From Tengunoibacter tsumagoiensis (GTDB lineage Bacteria; Chloroflexota; Ktedonobacteria; Ktedonobacterales; Ktedonobacteraceae): a stretch of DNA of 64,000 bases. The stretch is taken from positions 301,493 to 365,492 of the forward strand of contig NZ_BIFR01000001.1 in the NCBI RefSeq assembly GCF_003967535.1, written 5' to 3'. The notes under the pieces were generated by a model. The model searched no databases, was not told the origin of the DNA, and worked only from the letters and a program-made list of their open reading frames with translations. The translations under genes were made by a program, and so were the position numbers. Shown in pieces: positions 1 to 9,119 of this stretch (positions within the stretch are counted from its first letter, which is position 1; every line of letters starts with the position of its first letter).

Positions 1-189
1 CTGGAGATACGCAACATACTGATCAGTAACCTCCATAAGGGAGATCAGAGTAATCTCCATCTGCCGCTTCTCAATGAGATGTAAGAGGAGATCCAGCGGG
101 CCCTCAAAGACGGGAAGATGGACAATATAGCGTGCCTGTTGCGCTGGCTCTTCGGTGATTGACGCAGCAGGAATCAGAGGTTCTAGCAT
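1..189 (-). CDS. scpA: Segregation and condensation protein A (ScpA), N-terminal part
   Basis: The reverse strand reads from an ATG at 189 to the window edge without a stop, giving 63 residues. They contain the ScpA signature [19 protein letters not shown] at residues 29-47. ScpA is the kleisin subunit of the bacterial SMC-ScpA-ScpB condensin; its N-terminal domain binds the SMC neck. The start lies 4 bases after the stop of the HD-domain gene upstream, which suggests translational coupling within the same minus-strand operon. Site-2 protease genes are commonly found beside scpA in Gram-positive-type genomes, so the context agrees. The rest of the gene, and probably scpB, lies outside the window. 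Confidence 0.9.
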   Translation of the reverse strand, partial: MLEPLIPAASITEEPAQQARYIVHLPVFEGPLDLLLHLIEKRQMEITLISLMEVTDQYVAYLQ

Positions 190-193
190 ACCA

Positions 194-736
194 TTATGAT
201 ACCTCATCTACCTCGTGGAGGATTTGCGCAGGCCCAGAAGGCTGATGGTGAGTGCGAATATAGTGCACAGCTTGCTCTGAAAGTCCCGCCGCACTGGCCA
301 ACTCTGCCCCGACCTCAGCATGCCACCAGGCATAACTCAAGGCCCTTTGCCATGAAGGAGTACGCGATGAAAAGTCCTGAGGGACAATGGCGAGATAGCG
401 CAGAAGCCGGGGGGCCAACTTCTTGCCCAACACAATCACTGGACGTGTCCAGAACGGCACGCGGCCTTCAGCCTTCCCAACATCGTGTAATAAAGCCGCC
501 GCGAGAAGATCAGAGTCAGTCTGGCCGCGCGCTTGCAATCCTCTGCATACACGCAGACTATGCTGCTGATCAGCCCGAGACATCGTAAGAAATAAGGGCC
601 ATGCCGCCTCTGGAAGCAGCGCTCTCACTACTTCCTGCTCATCAGTTGTCAAAGGCGCTACAAAGCCCAACTGCTGCCGAACCTGATCCAATCGATACTT
701 GATTACCTGTCGCCCAGTCATACATTTCTCGACCAT
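194..736 (-). CDS. HD-domain phosphohydrolase
   Basis: A 180-residue soluble protein with a compact HD domain. A histidine in [10 protein letters not shown] is followed by the metal-binding pair in [10 protein letters not shown] (residues 83-92), a second histidine pair near WWHAEVG (about 137-143), and IRTHHQPSG near the C-terminus. This is the usual metal-ligand order of HD hydrolases, which act on nucleotides or (p)ppGpp-like phosphates; the substrate cannot be read here. It sits between the site-2 protease gene (18-base gap) and scpA (4-base gap). The start is uncertain: ATG 736 or ATG 721, neither with a strong ribosome binding site. Confidence 0.85.
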   Translation of the reverse strand: MVEKCMTGRQVIKYRLDQVRQQLGFVAPLTTDEQEVVRALLPEAAWPLFLTMSRADQQHSLRVCRGLQARGQTDSDLLAAALLHDVGKAEGRVPFWTRPVIVLGKKLAPRLLRYLAIVPQDFSSRTPSWQRALSYAWWHAEVGAELASAAGLSEQAVHYIRTHHQPSGPAQILHEVDEVS

Positions 737-754
737 TTTTCCAACCAGGAGGCT

Positions 755-1480
755 TTAGAAACCATAGAAATTTGCGATCGTCTGAAATGGCAGACCAAAC
801 ATCATAGCCACAACGTTGATGGAGACCCATTGAATATAATAGGCCAGGTTAAAGAGCGGAAACCAGCCCAATCCAACCAGACTCGCAATAAAAGGCACGA
901 TAAAGAAGAGGATCAGAATAATAAAGGGGCCATAGACAGCCGAGCGAGCAAACTGTACAGCTTGCTTACTGGGCAATAGTGCATGGACGATCTGATACCC
1001 ATCCAATGGATGAAATGGAAGCAGGTTTAACAGTGCAATACCAATGTTGACACAGGCAAACACAATGAGAAATTGAAGCACGCGTTCAAAGAAAAAGTTA
1101 TCATGCAGAATAAAGACCGGCGCAAATAAGCGCGCCAATCCTGCTGTGACCAGGCCAACAACCAGACTAAAAATGGGACCGGCACAGGCCACAATCAGAA
1201 CGCCTGTATTCGCACCCACCTTCATTTTCCAGGGATCGGGTTTAACGGGCTTGCCCCATCCCATACCAGATAAAGACTGGAAGGCTAACACCACACAGAG
1301 CAAAGTGCCCACGGGATCAATATGTACACGTGGATTAAGCGTCTGTCTCCCCTCTAAACGAGGCGTGCGATCTCCAAGCCAGGCCGCCATCTGTGCATGT
1401 GCCCATTCATGCAGCGGAATAGCCATAAAAAAGGAGACAATTATCATCAGGGCGACGACTACATTAATACCTGTCCTCAT
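755..1480 (-). CDS. Site-2 protease family (M50) membrane metallopeptidase
   Basis: A 241-residue polytopic membrane protein. The zinc motif HEWAH (HExxH) lies in the first helix region (about residues 24-28), and the second motif is NLLPFHPLDG (about 152-161), which supplies the aspartate ligand. This is the short rhomboid-like S2P form without a PDZ domain. S2P enzymes cut transmembrane segments of regulatory proteins; the substrate here is unknown. It is the second gene of the MBL - S2P - HD - scpA operon, 18 bases after the MBL stop. S2P next to scpA is a known bacterial arrangement. Confidence 0.9.
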   Translation of the reverse strand: MRTGINVVVALMIIVSFFMAIPLHEWAHAQMAAWLGDRTPRLEGRQTLNPRVHIDPVGTLLCVVLAFQSLSGMGWGKPVKPDPWKMKVGANTGVLIVACAGPIFSLVVGLVTAGLARLFAPVFILHDNFFFERVLQFLIVFACVNIGIALLNLLPFHPLDGYQIVHALLPSKQAVQFARSAVYGPFIILILFFIVPFIASLVGLGWFPLFNLAYYIQWVSINVVAMMFGLPFQTIANFYGF

Positions 1481-1498
1481 TTGCCTTTACTCAATCCT

Positions 1499-2419
1499 TT
1501 AAGCTAAAAGATCAATCTCCATACCTTCGTATGCCGAGCGCGTCTGCGCAAAACGGCCCCGCGCCTCGGCTTCCATTGCATCTAGCTGATCATCATCATA
1601 AGTTGGCTCATGATGGAATAAGATGAGTTCTTTCACATGGGCGGCTGCGGCTGCCTCAATGGCCATCTCTACTGTACAATGACCAAATCCATGCTTGACC
1701 TTCTGATAATCCTTCTTCGTATATTGTGCATCGTGAATTAAGACGTCTGCACCTTCCATAAACTCAAGGATCTCACGCTCACAGCCTTCATTCCATTCTA
1801 CATCAGTAGCATACACTATCCGCTTACCTGCATGCTCGATCCGATAGAGAATCGCCCCATTGGTTGGATGATGGGTCGTAAATCTGGTGCTCACGCGCAC
1901 TTCCCCGGCCCCCACTATCTCTTTTCGGGGGGGATAGGCGTAGATACCTGGCTCGTCTGAGCCGTTAAGCCAGCTAATACTCTGTTCATCGGTGAGCGTA
2001 TGGAAAACGCGTTGGGATGGGAGCTTACGGACATCAACTGGAAAATAGGGTGGTGACATGAGGATGGTCATGAGCTCTTCAATACTTCTTGAACCCAGCT
2101 GAGGGCCAAAGAGATGCACCTTTGTCTCAGCCGCAAAAAGAGGAGCAAAGAATGGAAACCCCTGAAGATGGTCGCCATGTCCATGGGTAATAAAGAGCGC
2201 CAGTTGCATCAGTCCCTGTCCCTGCTGCCTGCGCATCAGCTCTTCGCCCAGTCGAATAATTCCACTCCCGGCATCAAAAATTAATGTATGCTGGCCCGCT
2301 TGCACCTCCACACAGGCTGTATTCCCCCCATGGCGCACTGTATGCAGACCCGGAGTAGGATAACTTCCCCGCACGCCCCAAAAACGAATCTGGAACCGCG
2401 GATGTTCTACTTCTACCAT
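1499..2419 (-). CDS. MBL-fold metallo-hydrolase
   Basis: About 306 residues. The metallo-beta-lactamase motif THGHGDH follows an N-terminal strand with WGVRGSYPTPG, typical of the cytosolic MBL subgroup related to PhnP and class II cyclic-nucleotide phosphodiesterases. Later ligands are in TTHHPTNG, YATDVEWN and LFHHEP. I start it at ATG 2419 because AGGAG lies 11 bases upstream; an upstream in-frame GTG (2440) would itself overlap that site. It heads the operon that runs into scpA, behind a good candidate promoter. The substrate is not predictable. Confidence 0.85.
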   Translation of the reverse strand: MVEVEHPRFQIRFWGVRGSYPTPGLHTVRHGGNTACVEVQAGQHTLIFDAGSGIIRLGEELMRRQQGQGLMQLALFITHGHGDHLQGFPFFAPLFAAETKVHLFGPQLGSRSIEELMTILMSPPYFPVDVRKLPSQRVFHTLTDEQSISWLNGSDEPGIYAYPPRKEIVGAGEVRVSTRFTTHHPTNGAILYRIEHAGKRIVYATDVEWNEGCEREILEFMEGADVLIHDAQYTKKDYQKVKHGFGHCTVEMAIEAAAAAHVKELILFHHEPTYDDDQLDAMEAEARGRFAQTRSAYEGMEIDLLA

Positions 2420-2472
2420 AACGCTCGTTGCTCCTCGCACAAACCTACGAAAAGGATTAGACGGTCCACCTT

Positions 2473-2501
2473 ATTATAACGTGCAGCGGAAATAATGAAA
2501 A
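2473..2501 (-). promoter_or_regulatory. Candidate sigma-70-type promoter for the MBL - scpA operon
   Basis: On the minus strand a consensus -10 TATAAT (2478-2473) lies 17 bases after TTTTCA (2501-2496, four of six matches to TTGACA). The start codon at 2419 would have a leader of about 47 bases. The 313-base gap to 2732 otherwise shows only a weak TTGACT (2646-2651) facing the plus-strand YihY gene, with no good -10. Confidence 0.5.
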
Positions 2502-2732
2502 GGTTGACTTGTACATGAAACGATTTGCTGAGCTCGGTCGTGATTGTAGTGATTGTAAATACAACAACAATACGTTGGCTTACCACTCTTTATGTTATGT
2601 ACCGATCTTGAGTTTATTGAATATCATGGACAGACTCTGATTGGGTTGACTTCATCTCATCGTTCTTGATGGCTATCTGCATTATTTATTTGTCTCATTT
2701 TGTCTCATTTCTTCTAATAAGGAGCAGTATTC

Positions 2733-3674
2733 ATGACAGCATTGGAAAAGGCGGACGCCCTGAATCATCCGGCAGAGGCAACTGCGAGAGCCGCCCAGGC
2801 CGAAGGACGCTCTCTGAAAGAGCTGTTGATAAAGTTTTATCGTGATTGGTCGCTTCATACTACTCAGGCTCTTACGTTTGTGCTGATAACTTCTCTGATT
2901 CCGCTGGCTATCCTGCTGCTCGCTTTTGTAAGTAAGGTTATAGGCAACTTAAATCCACAGGCTCAGCGCGAATTAATTGCTCAGGTTCAGCAGGTCCTGC
3001 CTCAATCTATCTTCGCAACGACTTCTCAGGATATCGTCAATTCAGCCTTTCATAAACTTCCACAAGCGACCGATCTGCTAACATCCATTGGTCTGGTGAC
3101 GGCTGTCTTCTTTGGCACTCGCCTCTTTACGCTTTTAGAGGCCTGCTTTGACTTGATCTATCGTGTACCACAGCGCCCTCTGATCCAAAAGAATCTGGTC
3201 GCCATGGCTATGCTGGTTGCCTTTATGGTCCTGACACCCATTCTGGTCTTTACCTCGCTGACTCCTGATGCAGTGGCGGTCTTTTTAGCAAAAAATACCC
3301 ATTATAGCGATCCCGAACTGCTTCATCGCATTGCCGGACATGTCGGAAGCTTACTGGTCTCTTTCTTTCTCTTCGAGATTATCTATGCGTTTGTGCCCAA
3401 TATCCACCATTCACTGACAGCAAAATTACGCTCAAGCGTGCCGGGCGCTCTTACGGCTGCCGTGGCGCTACAGATTGGTCTGATTTTGTTCCCTCTTTAT
3501 AGTGAGAATTATACAAGCGGTGTGGTTGGAAAGATTACAGAGGCCCTGATCCTCCTCCTGTTTTTCTATCTGATCTCGTTGGTGACGCTGTTTGGCGCTA
3601 CCGTTAATGCATACTTTAGTGAGGGCATTCCCCCCACAACCTATGACCTTATCAAACGAGCTAGCCACAATTAA
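2733..3674 (+). CDS. YihY/BrkB family membrane protein
   Basis: 313 residues. A short soluble N-terminus (about 40 residues) is followed by about six hydrophobic segments, starting with TFVLITSLIPLAILLLAF and ending with ILLLFFYLISLVTLFGATVN. The spacing and the closing ALFGA-like motif match the YihY/virulence factor BrkB family (formerly wrongly called RNase BN). These are inner-membrane proteins of unclear role, possibly transporters. The start is supported by AAGGAG 9 bases upstream. It is monocistronic: a perfect 13-bp hairpin follows about 20 bases after the stop. Confidence 0.85.
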   Translation: MTALEKADALNHPAEATARAAQAEGRSLKELLIKFYRDWSLHTTQALTFVLITSLIPLAILLLAFVSKVIGNLNPQAQRELIAQVQQVLPQSIFATTSQDIVNSAFHKLPQATDLLTSIGLVTAVFFGTRLFTLLEACFDLIYRVPQRPLIQKNLVAMAMLVAFMVLTPILVFTSLTPDAVAVFLAKNTHYSDPELLHRIAGHVGSLLVSFFLFEIIYAFVPNIHHSLTAKLRSSVPGALTAAVALQIGLILFPLYSENYTSGVVGKITEALILLLFFYLISLVTLFGATVNAYFSEGIPPTTYDLIKRASHN

Positions 3675-3695
3675 GCAGGCTCTCCATGAGAAAGT

Positions 3696-3728
3696 TGGCG
3701 CAGTTGCTCGCTTGTAGCAACTGCGCCA
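3696..3728 (+). terminator. 13-bp perfect hairpin after the YihY gene
   Basis: TGGCGCAGTTGCT (3696-3708) and its exact reverse complement (3716-3728) flank a 7-base loop, 22 bases after the YihY stop. There is no clear T-run, so it may be a terminator of the non-canonical kind or an RNA 3'-end protector. Confidence 0.5.
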
Positions 3729-3890
3729 TTGACCTGTTCTGAGGCCCCAAAACATATGCCTTATTCGCTAATCTTGACTGATTCTATGTCATTCTACTTC
3801 GCTTGAATGCTTTACGGGCTATTGCGTCTCGAGAACAGGTGCGTTATCATACAAGGTATCTATCTCTTGAAGTAAGGAGGGAACCAGCAT

Positions 3891-6800
3891 ATGGCAGGCA
3901 GTGGTCAGAAAAAAGTTGTCAAACGAGCTGATGAACGGGTGGTGCCCAGTCTAAAACAATCAGGCTCCCGCGTCAGCAAGGCTGCGGGAGGCCAGAGTTC
4001 ACGCAATATTCAAAATATGCGTGGCGATCAACGTGGTGCTACGCCGCGCGCTAGCCGTAGTGCTGCCCCTTCTCGCCAGGCTCCACGTCCCAAACAGAGC
4101 GCTGGATCAACCAGGAGAAGTCCATCTCCTGGCTCATATCGTCCTGCCTCTTCCATGGCGCCATCGTCGGCTCCCTATCCAAAGGATCTACAATTTATTG
4201 CATCGGTACGCCAGAAGTGGAATAATCTACCCGATCATCATCAGCGCCGCATTATAAGTATCTGCCTCTTTGTGTTCTCTCTCTTTCTCTTTGCTTCGTT
4301 AACATTCTTAAGTGGTTCTGGAGGTTGGGGAGGAGTGGGGAAATTTTTTGTGGTCTTCCTGGGCTGGGCCGCTTATATCTTTGCCATTGGTCTGATCGCT
4401 CTCTCAGTCACGCTCTTCCTTGAAAGCGTTCGACAGGAGCGGCTCGTCCGCTCTACCTTTGTCGGCGGTATTGGATTGATCTGGCTCCTGCTTCTTCTGG
4501 AGAGCCGCTTAATCCTTGGATCAATGAAGGCTGGAGTTCTGGCCGAATGGCTTGTTACGCCGATCGGAAGCTGGCCAGCTCCTGTACAACACATGACGAT
4601 CCTGGGGCTCCTGCTTATCGTCTGTATCTTGACGTTCCGACTGACCTTTAGCCATGTGATGATTATTGTGCATCTCTTTGAACGCTTTACGTCAATTGAT
4701 GAGTCAAAGATTCTTGGCAATCGACAACCAGCAACTCAGATCTATGAAGATGAGGATGATGAGATGGAGCTTGATCTGGATGATCCTGTGCTTCACAATC
4801 CAGATCTTGAGCTAGATGATGATCTCAATCTCAATCAGCGACCACAATATAGCCGCTATGGAGCGGGGATGAGTCGCGCCTCAGCCCTTCCCAATCGACC
4901 TTATGTGGCTCCCGAAGCCAAAATCTCTCGCCGCCCACGCCGCACCATTGATCAAGAAGAGGCGATTGGATATGATACCGATATCCACGATGATAGCACG
5001 ATTGAGTTTGATCCTCAATTTGATGATCCCAATCAACCAGCCTATGATGGTACTAATCAGAGCACGTATATGGATGAAGAGGATGATCCGCTCAATGATA
5101 TCAATATCCATAAACAGCAGATTAGCCGTGTGCCTCGCGGTGGATTGCGCACTCCCAATCCCATGGCTCTCGATGAACATCTAGATGCTCGCCAGCAGCC
5201 CCTACCACTGGATGAAGATGAACGCATGACGCTTCTCTCACCTCAACAGGAGGTTCCTCTGGAGCCGGTCGCCCTCAATCTCCAGCCGGTCGCCAAATCA
5301 CGAGGAAGCAAACGCTCTGCAACGGCTGGCTCCAATCCAGCTTTACCTACGATTCTCTCTTCCTGGACTCTTCCAAACTTACAGCTTTTGCATAATCCAG
5401 AAGCAACCAAAGCACAATTGCTTGGAGACGATACTGATACGTTGGCAAGGATGATCCAGGATACGCTACGAAGCTTCCGCGTAGATGCCGAGGTGCGGAA
5501 AGAGGATATTAGCGTTGGACCAACCGTTATCCGTTTTGGAATTCGTCCAACTGGCAAGCCTGAGATGATGAAGGATGAGAAGACGGGGAAGATGGTGCCA
5601 GTCCTCGATGCTGCCGGGCAGATTATCTATGAGACACGCACACGTGTCAGTCGGATTATGGCCCTGCAAAACGATCTGGCTCTCGTGCTTGAGTCTAAAA
5701 CTATCCGTATGGAGGCTCCTGTCCCCGGTCGCCCCTACGTCGGTGTGGAGATTCCCAATAAAAATAGCCGTCTGGTGACGCTCCGCGAGGTCCTGGAGAG
5801 CAAAGAATATCAGACTGCTCGCAATAAATCGAAGCTGGCAATGGGGCTGGGTAAGGATGTCGCCGGTCTCGTACGGGTTGGCGACCTTGCTCGCATGCCG
5901 CACTTGCTGATCGCTGGTGCAACAGGGGCTGGCAAGTCGGTCTGCATTAATACCATTATTGCCAGTATCCTGGTTCAGGCTACTCCTGACGATGTCCGAC
6001 TGCTCATGGTCGATCCCAAGATGGTGGAGCTCAATATGTACAATGGGATCCCCCATCTCCTGGCACCAGTGGTCATCGAGGTCGATAAGGTTGTCTCGCT
6101 CCTGAAAAATGCTATCAATGAGATGGAGCGCCGCTACCGTCTCTTCTCACAGCTAGGTGTCCGCAATCTCGATAGTTATCGCAAACTACGCCTGGAAAAA
6201 ATTGGTCAGGGCGATACTTCATTAATCAATCTTCCTGCCATTGTCATCATTATTGATGAGCTGGCCGATCTGATGATGGCCGCGCCTGAAGAGGTTGAGG
6301 GCATGATCTGTCGCCTGGCACAGCTGGCACGAGCAACCGGCATCCATCTGGTGGTGGCCACGCAGCGCCCTTCTGTAGATGTAATTACAGGCTTGATTAA
6401 AGCGAATATTCCAACCCGCATCTCGTTCATGGTGAGCTCTGCCGTTGATTCGCGCACAATCATTGATATGGGCGGTGCAGAACGCTTACTTGGCCGTGGA
6501 GATATGCTCTATCTACCAGCCGATGCGGGGCGTCCTGAGCGCATCCAGGGTGCATTCCTGAGTGATGATGAGGCTCAGGCCCTGGCAGATTTCTGGCGTC
6601 AGCAAGCCTCTACACGCCTGGCTGCCGTTGCCGATAACGATCCCGGTGCTGAGACGATTCTGGATAGCCGGTGGGAGCTCAAACAAGAGCATGCCGATGA
6701 GGTCGAGCTCGAGGATGATCTGCTGGATAAGGCTGAAGAGGTGGTCCGCGAATATGGCCGCGCCTCGATCTCCCTCTTACAACGCCGCCTGCGCGTTGGC

Positions 6801-7034
6801 TATTCACGCGCCGCCCGCCTGATCGATCTCCTGGAGAACCATGGCGTGATTGGACAATCGGTCGATGGTGGTCGCGCCCGTGAGGTCTATGACAATCGCG
6901 GAGGCAGCCACTATGATCAGGATGATCCCAATCGCTCTTCCCTGGCCGACGAGGCCGATCAGATCCTGGAGGAAGAACGAGCACGCAACGATTTCCTTCG
7001 CAAACAGGCTGCCCGCTACCAAAAATACGAGTAA
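3891..7034 (+). CDS. ftsK: FtsK/SpoIIIE-family DNA translocase
   Basis: 1047 residues. The order is: a basic, Ser/Arg-rich disordered N-terminus (1-110); four membrane segments (about 120-265); a long acidic, Asp-rich linker (about 280-480); the FtsK alpha/beta motor with Walker A GATGAGKS near residue 677 and Walker B IVIIIDELADLM near 785-796; and a C-terminal winged-helix gamma domain (about 945-1010, RRLRVGYSRAARLID) that reads KOPS/SRS-type orienting sequences. The protein pumps double-stranded DNA through a closing septum or into a forespore. AAGGAGGG lies 8 bases before the ATG. The gene converges with the GNAT gene at 7046, with only 11 bases between them. Confidence 0.95.
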   Translation: MAGSGQKKVVKRADERVVPSLKQSGSRVSKAAGGQSSRNIQNMRGDQRGATPRASRSAAPSRQAPRPKQSAGSTRRSPSPGSYRPASSMAPSSAPYPKDLQFIASVRQKWNNLPDHHQRRIISICLFVFSLFLFASLTFLSGSGGWGGVGKFFVVFLGWAAYIFAIGLIALSVTLFLESVRQERLVRSTFVGGIGLIWLLLLLESRLILGSMKAGVLAEWLVTPIGSWPAPVQHMTILGLLLIVCILTFRLTFSHVMIIVHLFERFTSIDESKILGNRQPATQIYEDEDDEMELDLDDPVLHNPDLELDDDLNLNQRPQYSRYGAGMSRASALPNRPYVAPEAKISRRPRRTIDQEEAIGYDTDIHDDSTIEFDPQFDDPNQPAYDGTNQSTYMDEEDDPLNDINIHKQQISRVPRGGLRTPNPMALDEHLDARQQPLPLDEDERMTLLSPQQEVPLEPVALNLQPVAKSRGSKRSATAGSNPALPTILSSWTLPNLQLLHNPEATKAQLLGDDTDTLARMIQDTLRSFRVDAEVRKEDISVGPTVIRFGIRPTGKPEMMKDEKTGKMVPVLDAAGQIIYETRTRVSRIMALQNDLALVLESKTIRMEAPVPGRPYVGVEIPNKNSRLVTLREVLESKEYQTARNKSKLAMGLGKDVAGLVRVGDLARMPHLLIAGATGAGKSVCINTIIASILVQATPDDVRLLMVDPKMVELNMYNGIPHLLAPVVIEVDKVVSLLKNAINEMERRYRLFSQLGVRNLDSYRKLRLEKIGQGDTSLINLPAIVIIIDELADLMMAAPEEVEGMICRLAQLARATGIHLVVATQRPSVDVITGLIKANIPTRISFMVSSAVDSRTIIDMGGAERLLGRGDMLYLPADAGRPERIQGAFLSDDEAQALADFWRQQASTRLAAVADNDPGAETILDSRWELKQEHADEVELEDDLLDKAEEVVREYGRASISLLQRRLRVGYSRAARLIDLLENHGVIGQSVDGGRAREVYDNRGGSHYDQDDPNRSSLADEADQILEEERARNDFLRKQAARYQKYE

Positions 7035-7045
7035 GAGAGGGGCGC

Positions 7046-7894
7046 TTATGCAATACGATAGATCTGAAAATCCTTTACAGCTCGATAGCCTATCTTCTGA
7101 TAGATGGCATTCGAGATCGGATTCGCTAAATTCGTAAAGAGATTACATGATTGCCAACCCTGCTCCAAAAGATGCTGGCTCAGGGTGGCCACACAGTTAG
7201 CTGCATAGCCCCGACCTCTTAACGCTGGAGGTGTGTAAACCAGGCCAATGCTGATTGTGGTAGACAAAGCACGCGATGTGGCTGCCATGGAGACGGGCTC
7301 TTGTTCCGGTGTCTCCCAGATCCAATAATCGCCATGGGTAATTCGGCTGATCATCTGTTTAGAGTCATCTTCAGGTGGCATATCAGGCAGAGCCTCAGCA
7401 AAAAAGGCTCTATTCCATTCCAATAGCTGCTTAAAATCTTTTTTTGTTGCCATTCGCAATCTGCCAGGCGCAGGCCGTGGAAAGGCGACTTCGGTGAGCA
7501 TGAAGAGCCGTTCAGACATATTCTTACTATAGGTGCGACCTGTTAAGCGCTGATAGGTCTCGGCAAAAAAGAGGCTCTCTTCTACATCGCCCAGAACACC
7601 AGGAACAGGCCACTGCTCTTCAACGACGCGAGCCACCAGCAACTCCAGGGCTGCATCCACATCCGGTTGGTAAACACCTAAGAGTACGTTAAATGGTGGA
7701 GTCACCAGTGCAGAGGCTACGACAGCTCCCTGATCAGCTACTGTAATAAAATAAGCATTCTTCTCCAGCGCTGGTGAGCGCCGAATGTTGAGGGCGATTC
7801 CTTGCATCAAGCAATGTTCTACTTCCCGGGCCTCCAAAAGTGGTTGGACTTGTGCAAGATACGCCTGGACGCTCTTGTATGTCTGTACATCCAT
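7046..7894 (-). CDS. GNAT family N-acetyltransferase
   Basis: 282 residues. The C-terminal half carries the acetyl-CoA motif PPALRGRGYAANCVATLS (about 217-234) and the final GNAT strand ISNAIYQKIGYR. The N-terminal half (about 1-125) is a degenerate GNAT-like lobe, as in double-domain GNATs. The acyl acceptor is unknown. An AAGGA ribosome binding site precedes ATG 7894. It lies 40 bases downstream of trmD and may be cotranscribed with it. Confidence 0.85.
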   Translation of the reverse strand: MDVQTYKSVQAYLAQVQPLLEAREVEHCLMQGIALNIRRSPALEKNAYFITVADQGAVVASALVTPPFNVLLGVYQPDVDAALELLVARVVEEQWPVPGVLGDVEESLFFAETYQRLTGRTYSKNMSERLFMLTEVAFPRPAPGRLRMATKKDFKQLLEWNRAFFAEALPDMPPEDDSKQMISRITHGDYWIWETPEQEPVSMAATSRALSTTISIGLVYTPPALRGRGYAANCVATLSQHLLEQGWQSCNLFTNLANPISNAIYQKIGYRAVKDFQIYRIA

Positions 7895-7934
7895 ATTTCA
7901 GAATCCTTTCCTGAGCATCTTCAGTTTTTCTTTC

Positions 7935-8690
7935 CTATGCATCTTCTGCATCTTCGCTTTTTAAAGCACGCTCTTCATCAGCCAGTTCTTTCAAGAGCTT
8001 TCGATCAGCCTTGCTACTGAGGTCCAGGCGCGCATAGAGATCGGGCCGTCGATCACGGGTACGTCTGATAGACTCTTTGCGGCGCCAGCGGGCAATGTTC
8101 TCGTGATGTCCAGAAAGCAGAATATCCGGGATACGCCAGCCGCGAAATTCAGGCGGGCGCGTATATTGAGGATACTCCAGCAGGTTATGGCTATGCGACT
8201 CATCATCAGCCGAGCCCTCAGTTAAGACACCTGGAGTCAGACGGCTCACAGCGTCAACCAGAATCATCGCCGCCAGTTCCCCTCCGGTTAACACATAATC
8301 GCCAATTGAGACCTCATGAGTCACAAGATGCTGGCAGACACGCTCGTCAATCCCTTCATAGTGTCCACACAGCAATGTCAGGCGCGGCTCCTGGGCAAAC
8401 TCACGGGCCATCTGCTGATTAAAGAGCTTTCCCTGCGGGGTCAGATAAATAATCGGCCCTCCCTGATGAACTGCTTCAATCGCACTAAAGATTGGATCAG
8501 GTTTCATCACCATGCCCGCGCCACCACCATACGGATAATCATCCACCACATGATGCTTATCGGTCGTAGCATCACGAATATTATGCAGAGCAATGCTCAG
8601 CAGGTCCCGCTCCTGAGCCCGCTTCAAGATACTCTCAGTAAACGGTCCCTGAAACATCGCCGGAAACAGCGTAAAAATATCAAAATGCAT
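7935..8690 (-). CDS. trmD: tRNA (guanine-N1-)-methyltransferase TrmD
   Basis: 251 residues, full length for the family. TrmD methylates G37 of tRNAs that read CNN codons, using S-adenosylmethionine, and prevents +1 frameshifting. Visible motifs are [10 protein letters not shown] at the N-terminus, [28 protein letters not shown] and the trefoil-knot SAM loop [13 protein letters not shown]. The C-terminal domain ends with a short acidic tail (KSEDAEDA). GAGGT lies 8 bases before the ATG. The usual neighbours rpsP, rimM and rplS are absent, so this copy is outside the common ribosomal operon. Confidence 0.95.
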   Translation of the reverse strand: MHFDIFTLFPAMFQGPFTESILKRAQERDLLSIALHNIRDATTDKHHVVDDYPYGGGAGMVMKPDPIFSAIEAVHQGGPIIYLTPQGKLFNQQMAREFAQEPRLTLLCGHYEGIDERVCQHLVTHEVSIGDYVLTGGELAAMILVDAVSRLTPGVLTEGSADDESHSHNLLEYPQYTRPPEFRGWRIPDILLSGHHENIARWRRKESIRRTRDRRPDLYARLDLSSKADRKLLKELADEERALKSEDAEDA

Positions 8691-9119
8691 GCGTCAACTT
8701 ACCTCTATCAATCGCCGATGGCCTTTTCTCTTCCCAATTATTGTACTATGCCTGAGAAGCGCTCACCAGATCCAGCTGGATCGTCTAAAACAGCGTCAGG
8801 CTGCATAAAAAAGATCCGCTATAACACACCAGATAGCATCACTAGCCCCTGGCATTTTAGCCGCTGAAGAGGTAATTTCCATAAAATTACAGGCACGTTT
8901 CGTTAATTTTAGAACAAGTCGCACTTGATGGATGTTTAACACTGGAATTATGTGTTACAATAACACCGTTGCCCCCATCAGCAAGTTGTATGCTCGATGG
9001 TCGAAAACTTGCATGAAAGCGCGGGGCAAGGGCGAATTCCTCTCCCTAACAACACCGATCTGTACAAAACAACAACCTTTTTTGATAAAATTTGTATGTC
9101 CACAGCGGAGTAGTCTGTT
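8691..9119. promoter_or_regulatory. Divergent intergenic region trmD / histidine kinase
   Basis: The gap is 429 bases long. On the plus strand an extended -10 (TG-T-TACAAT, 8953-8961) faces the histidine kinase, leaving a leader of about 150 bases. On the minus strand TACAAT (8745-8740) faces trmD with a poor -35. I see no convincing gene or stable long hairpin in the gap. Confidence 0.35.

Noticed and set aside
5466..6056. Long antisense frame within ftsK
   Set aside because: It is a shadow of the conserved FtsK motor; composition and lack of a ribosome site argue against a gene.
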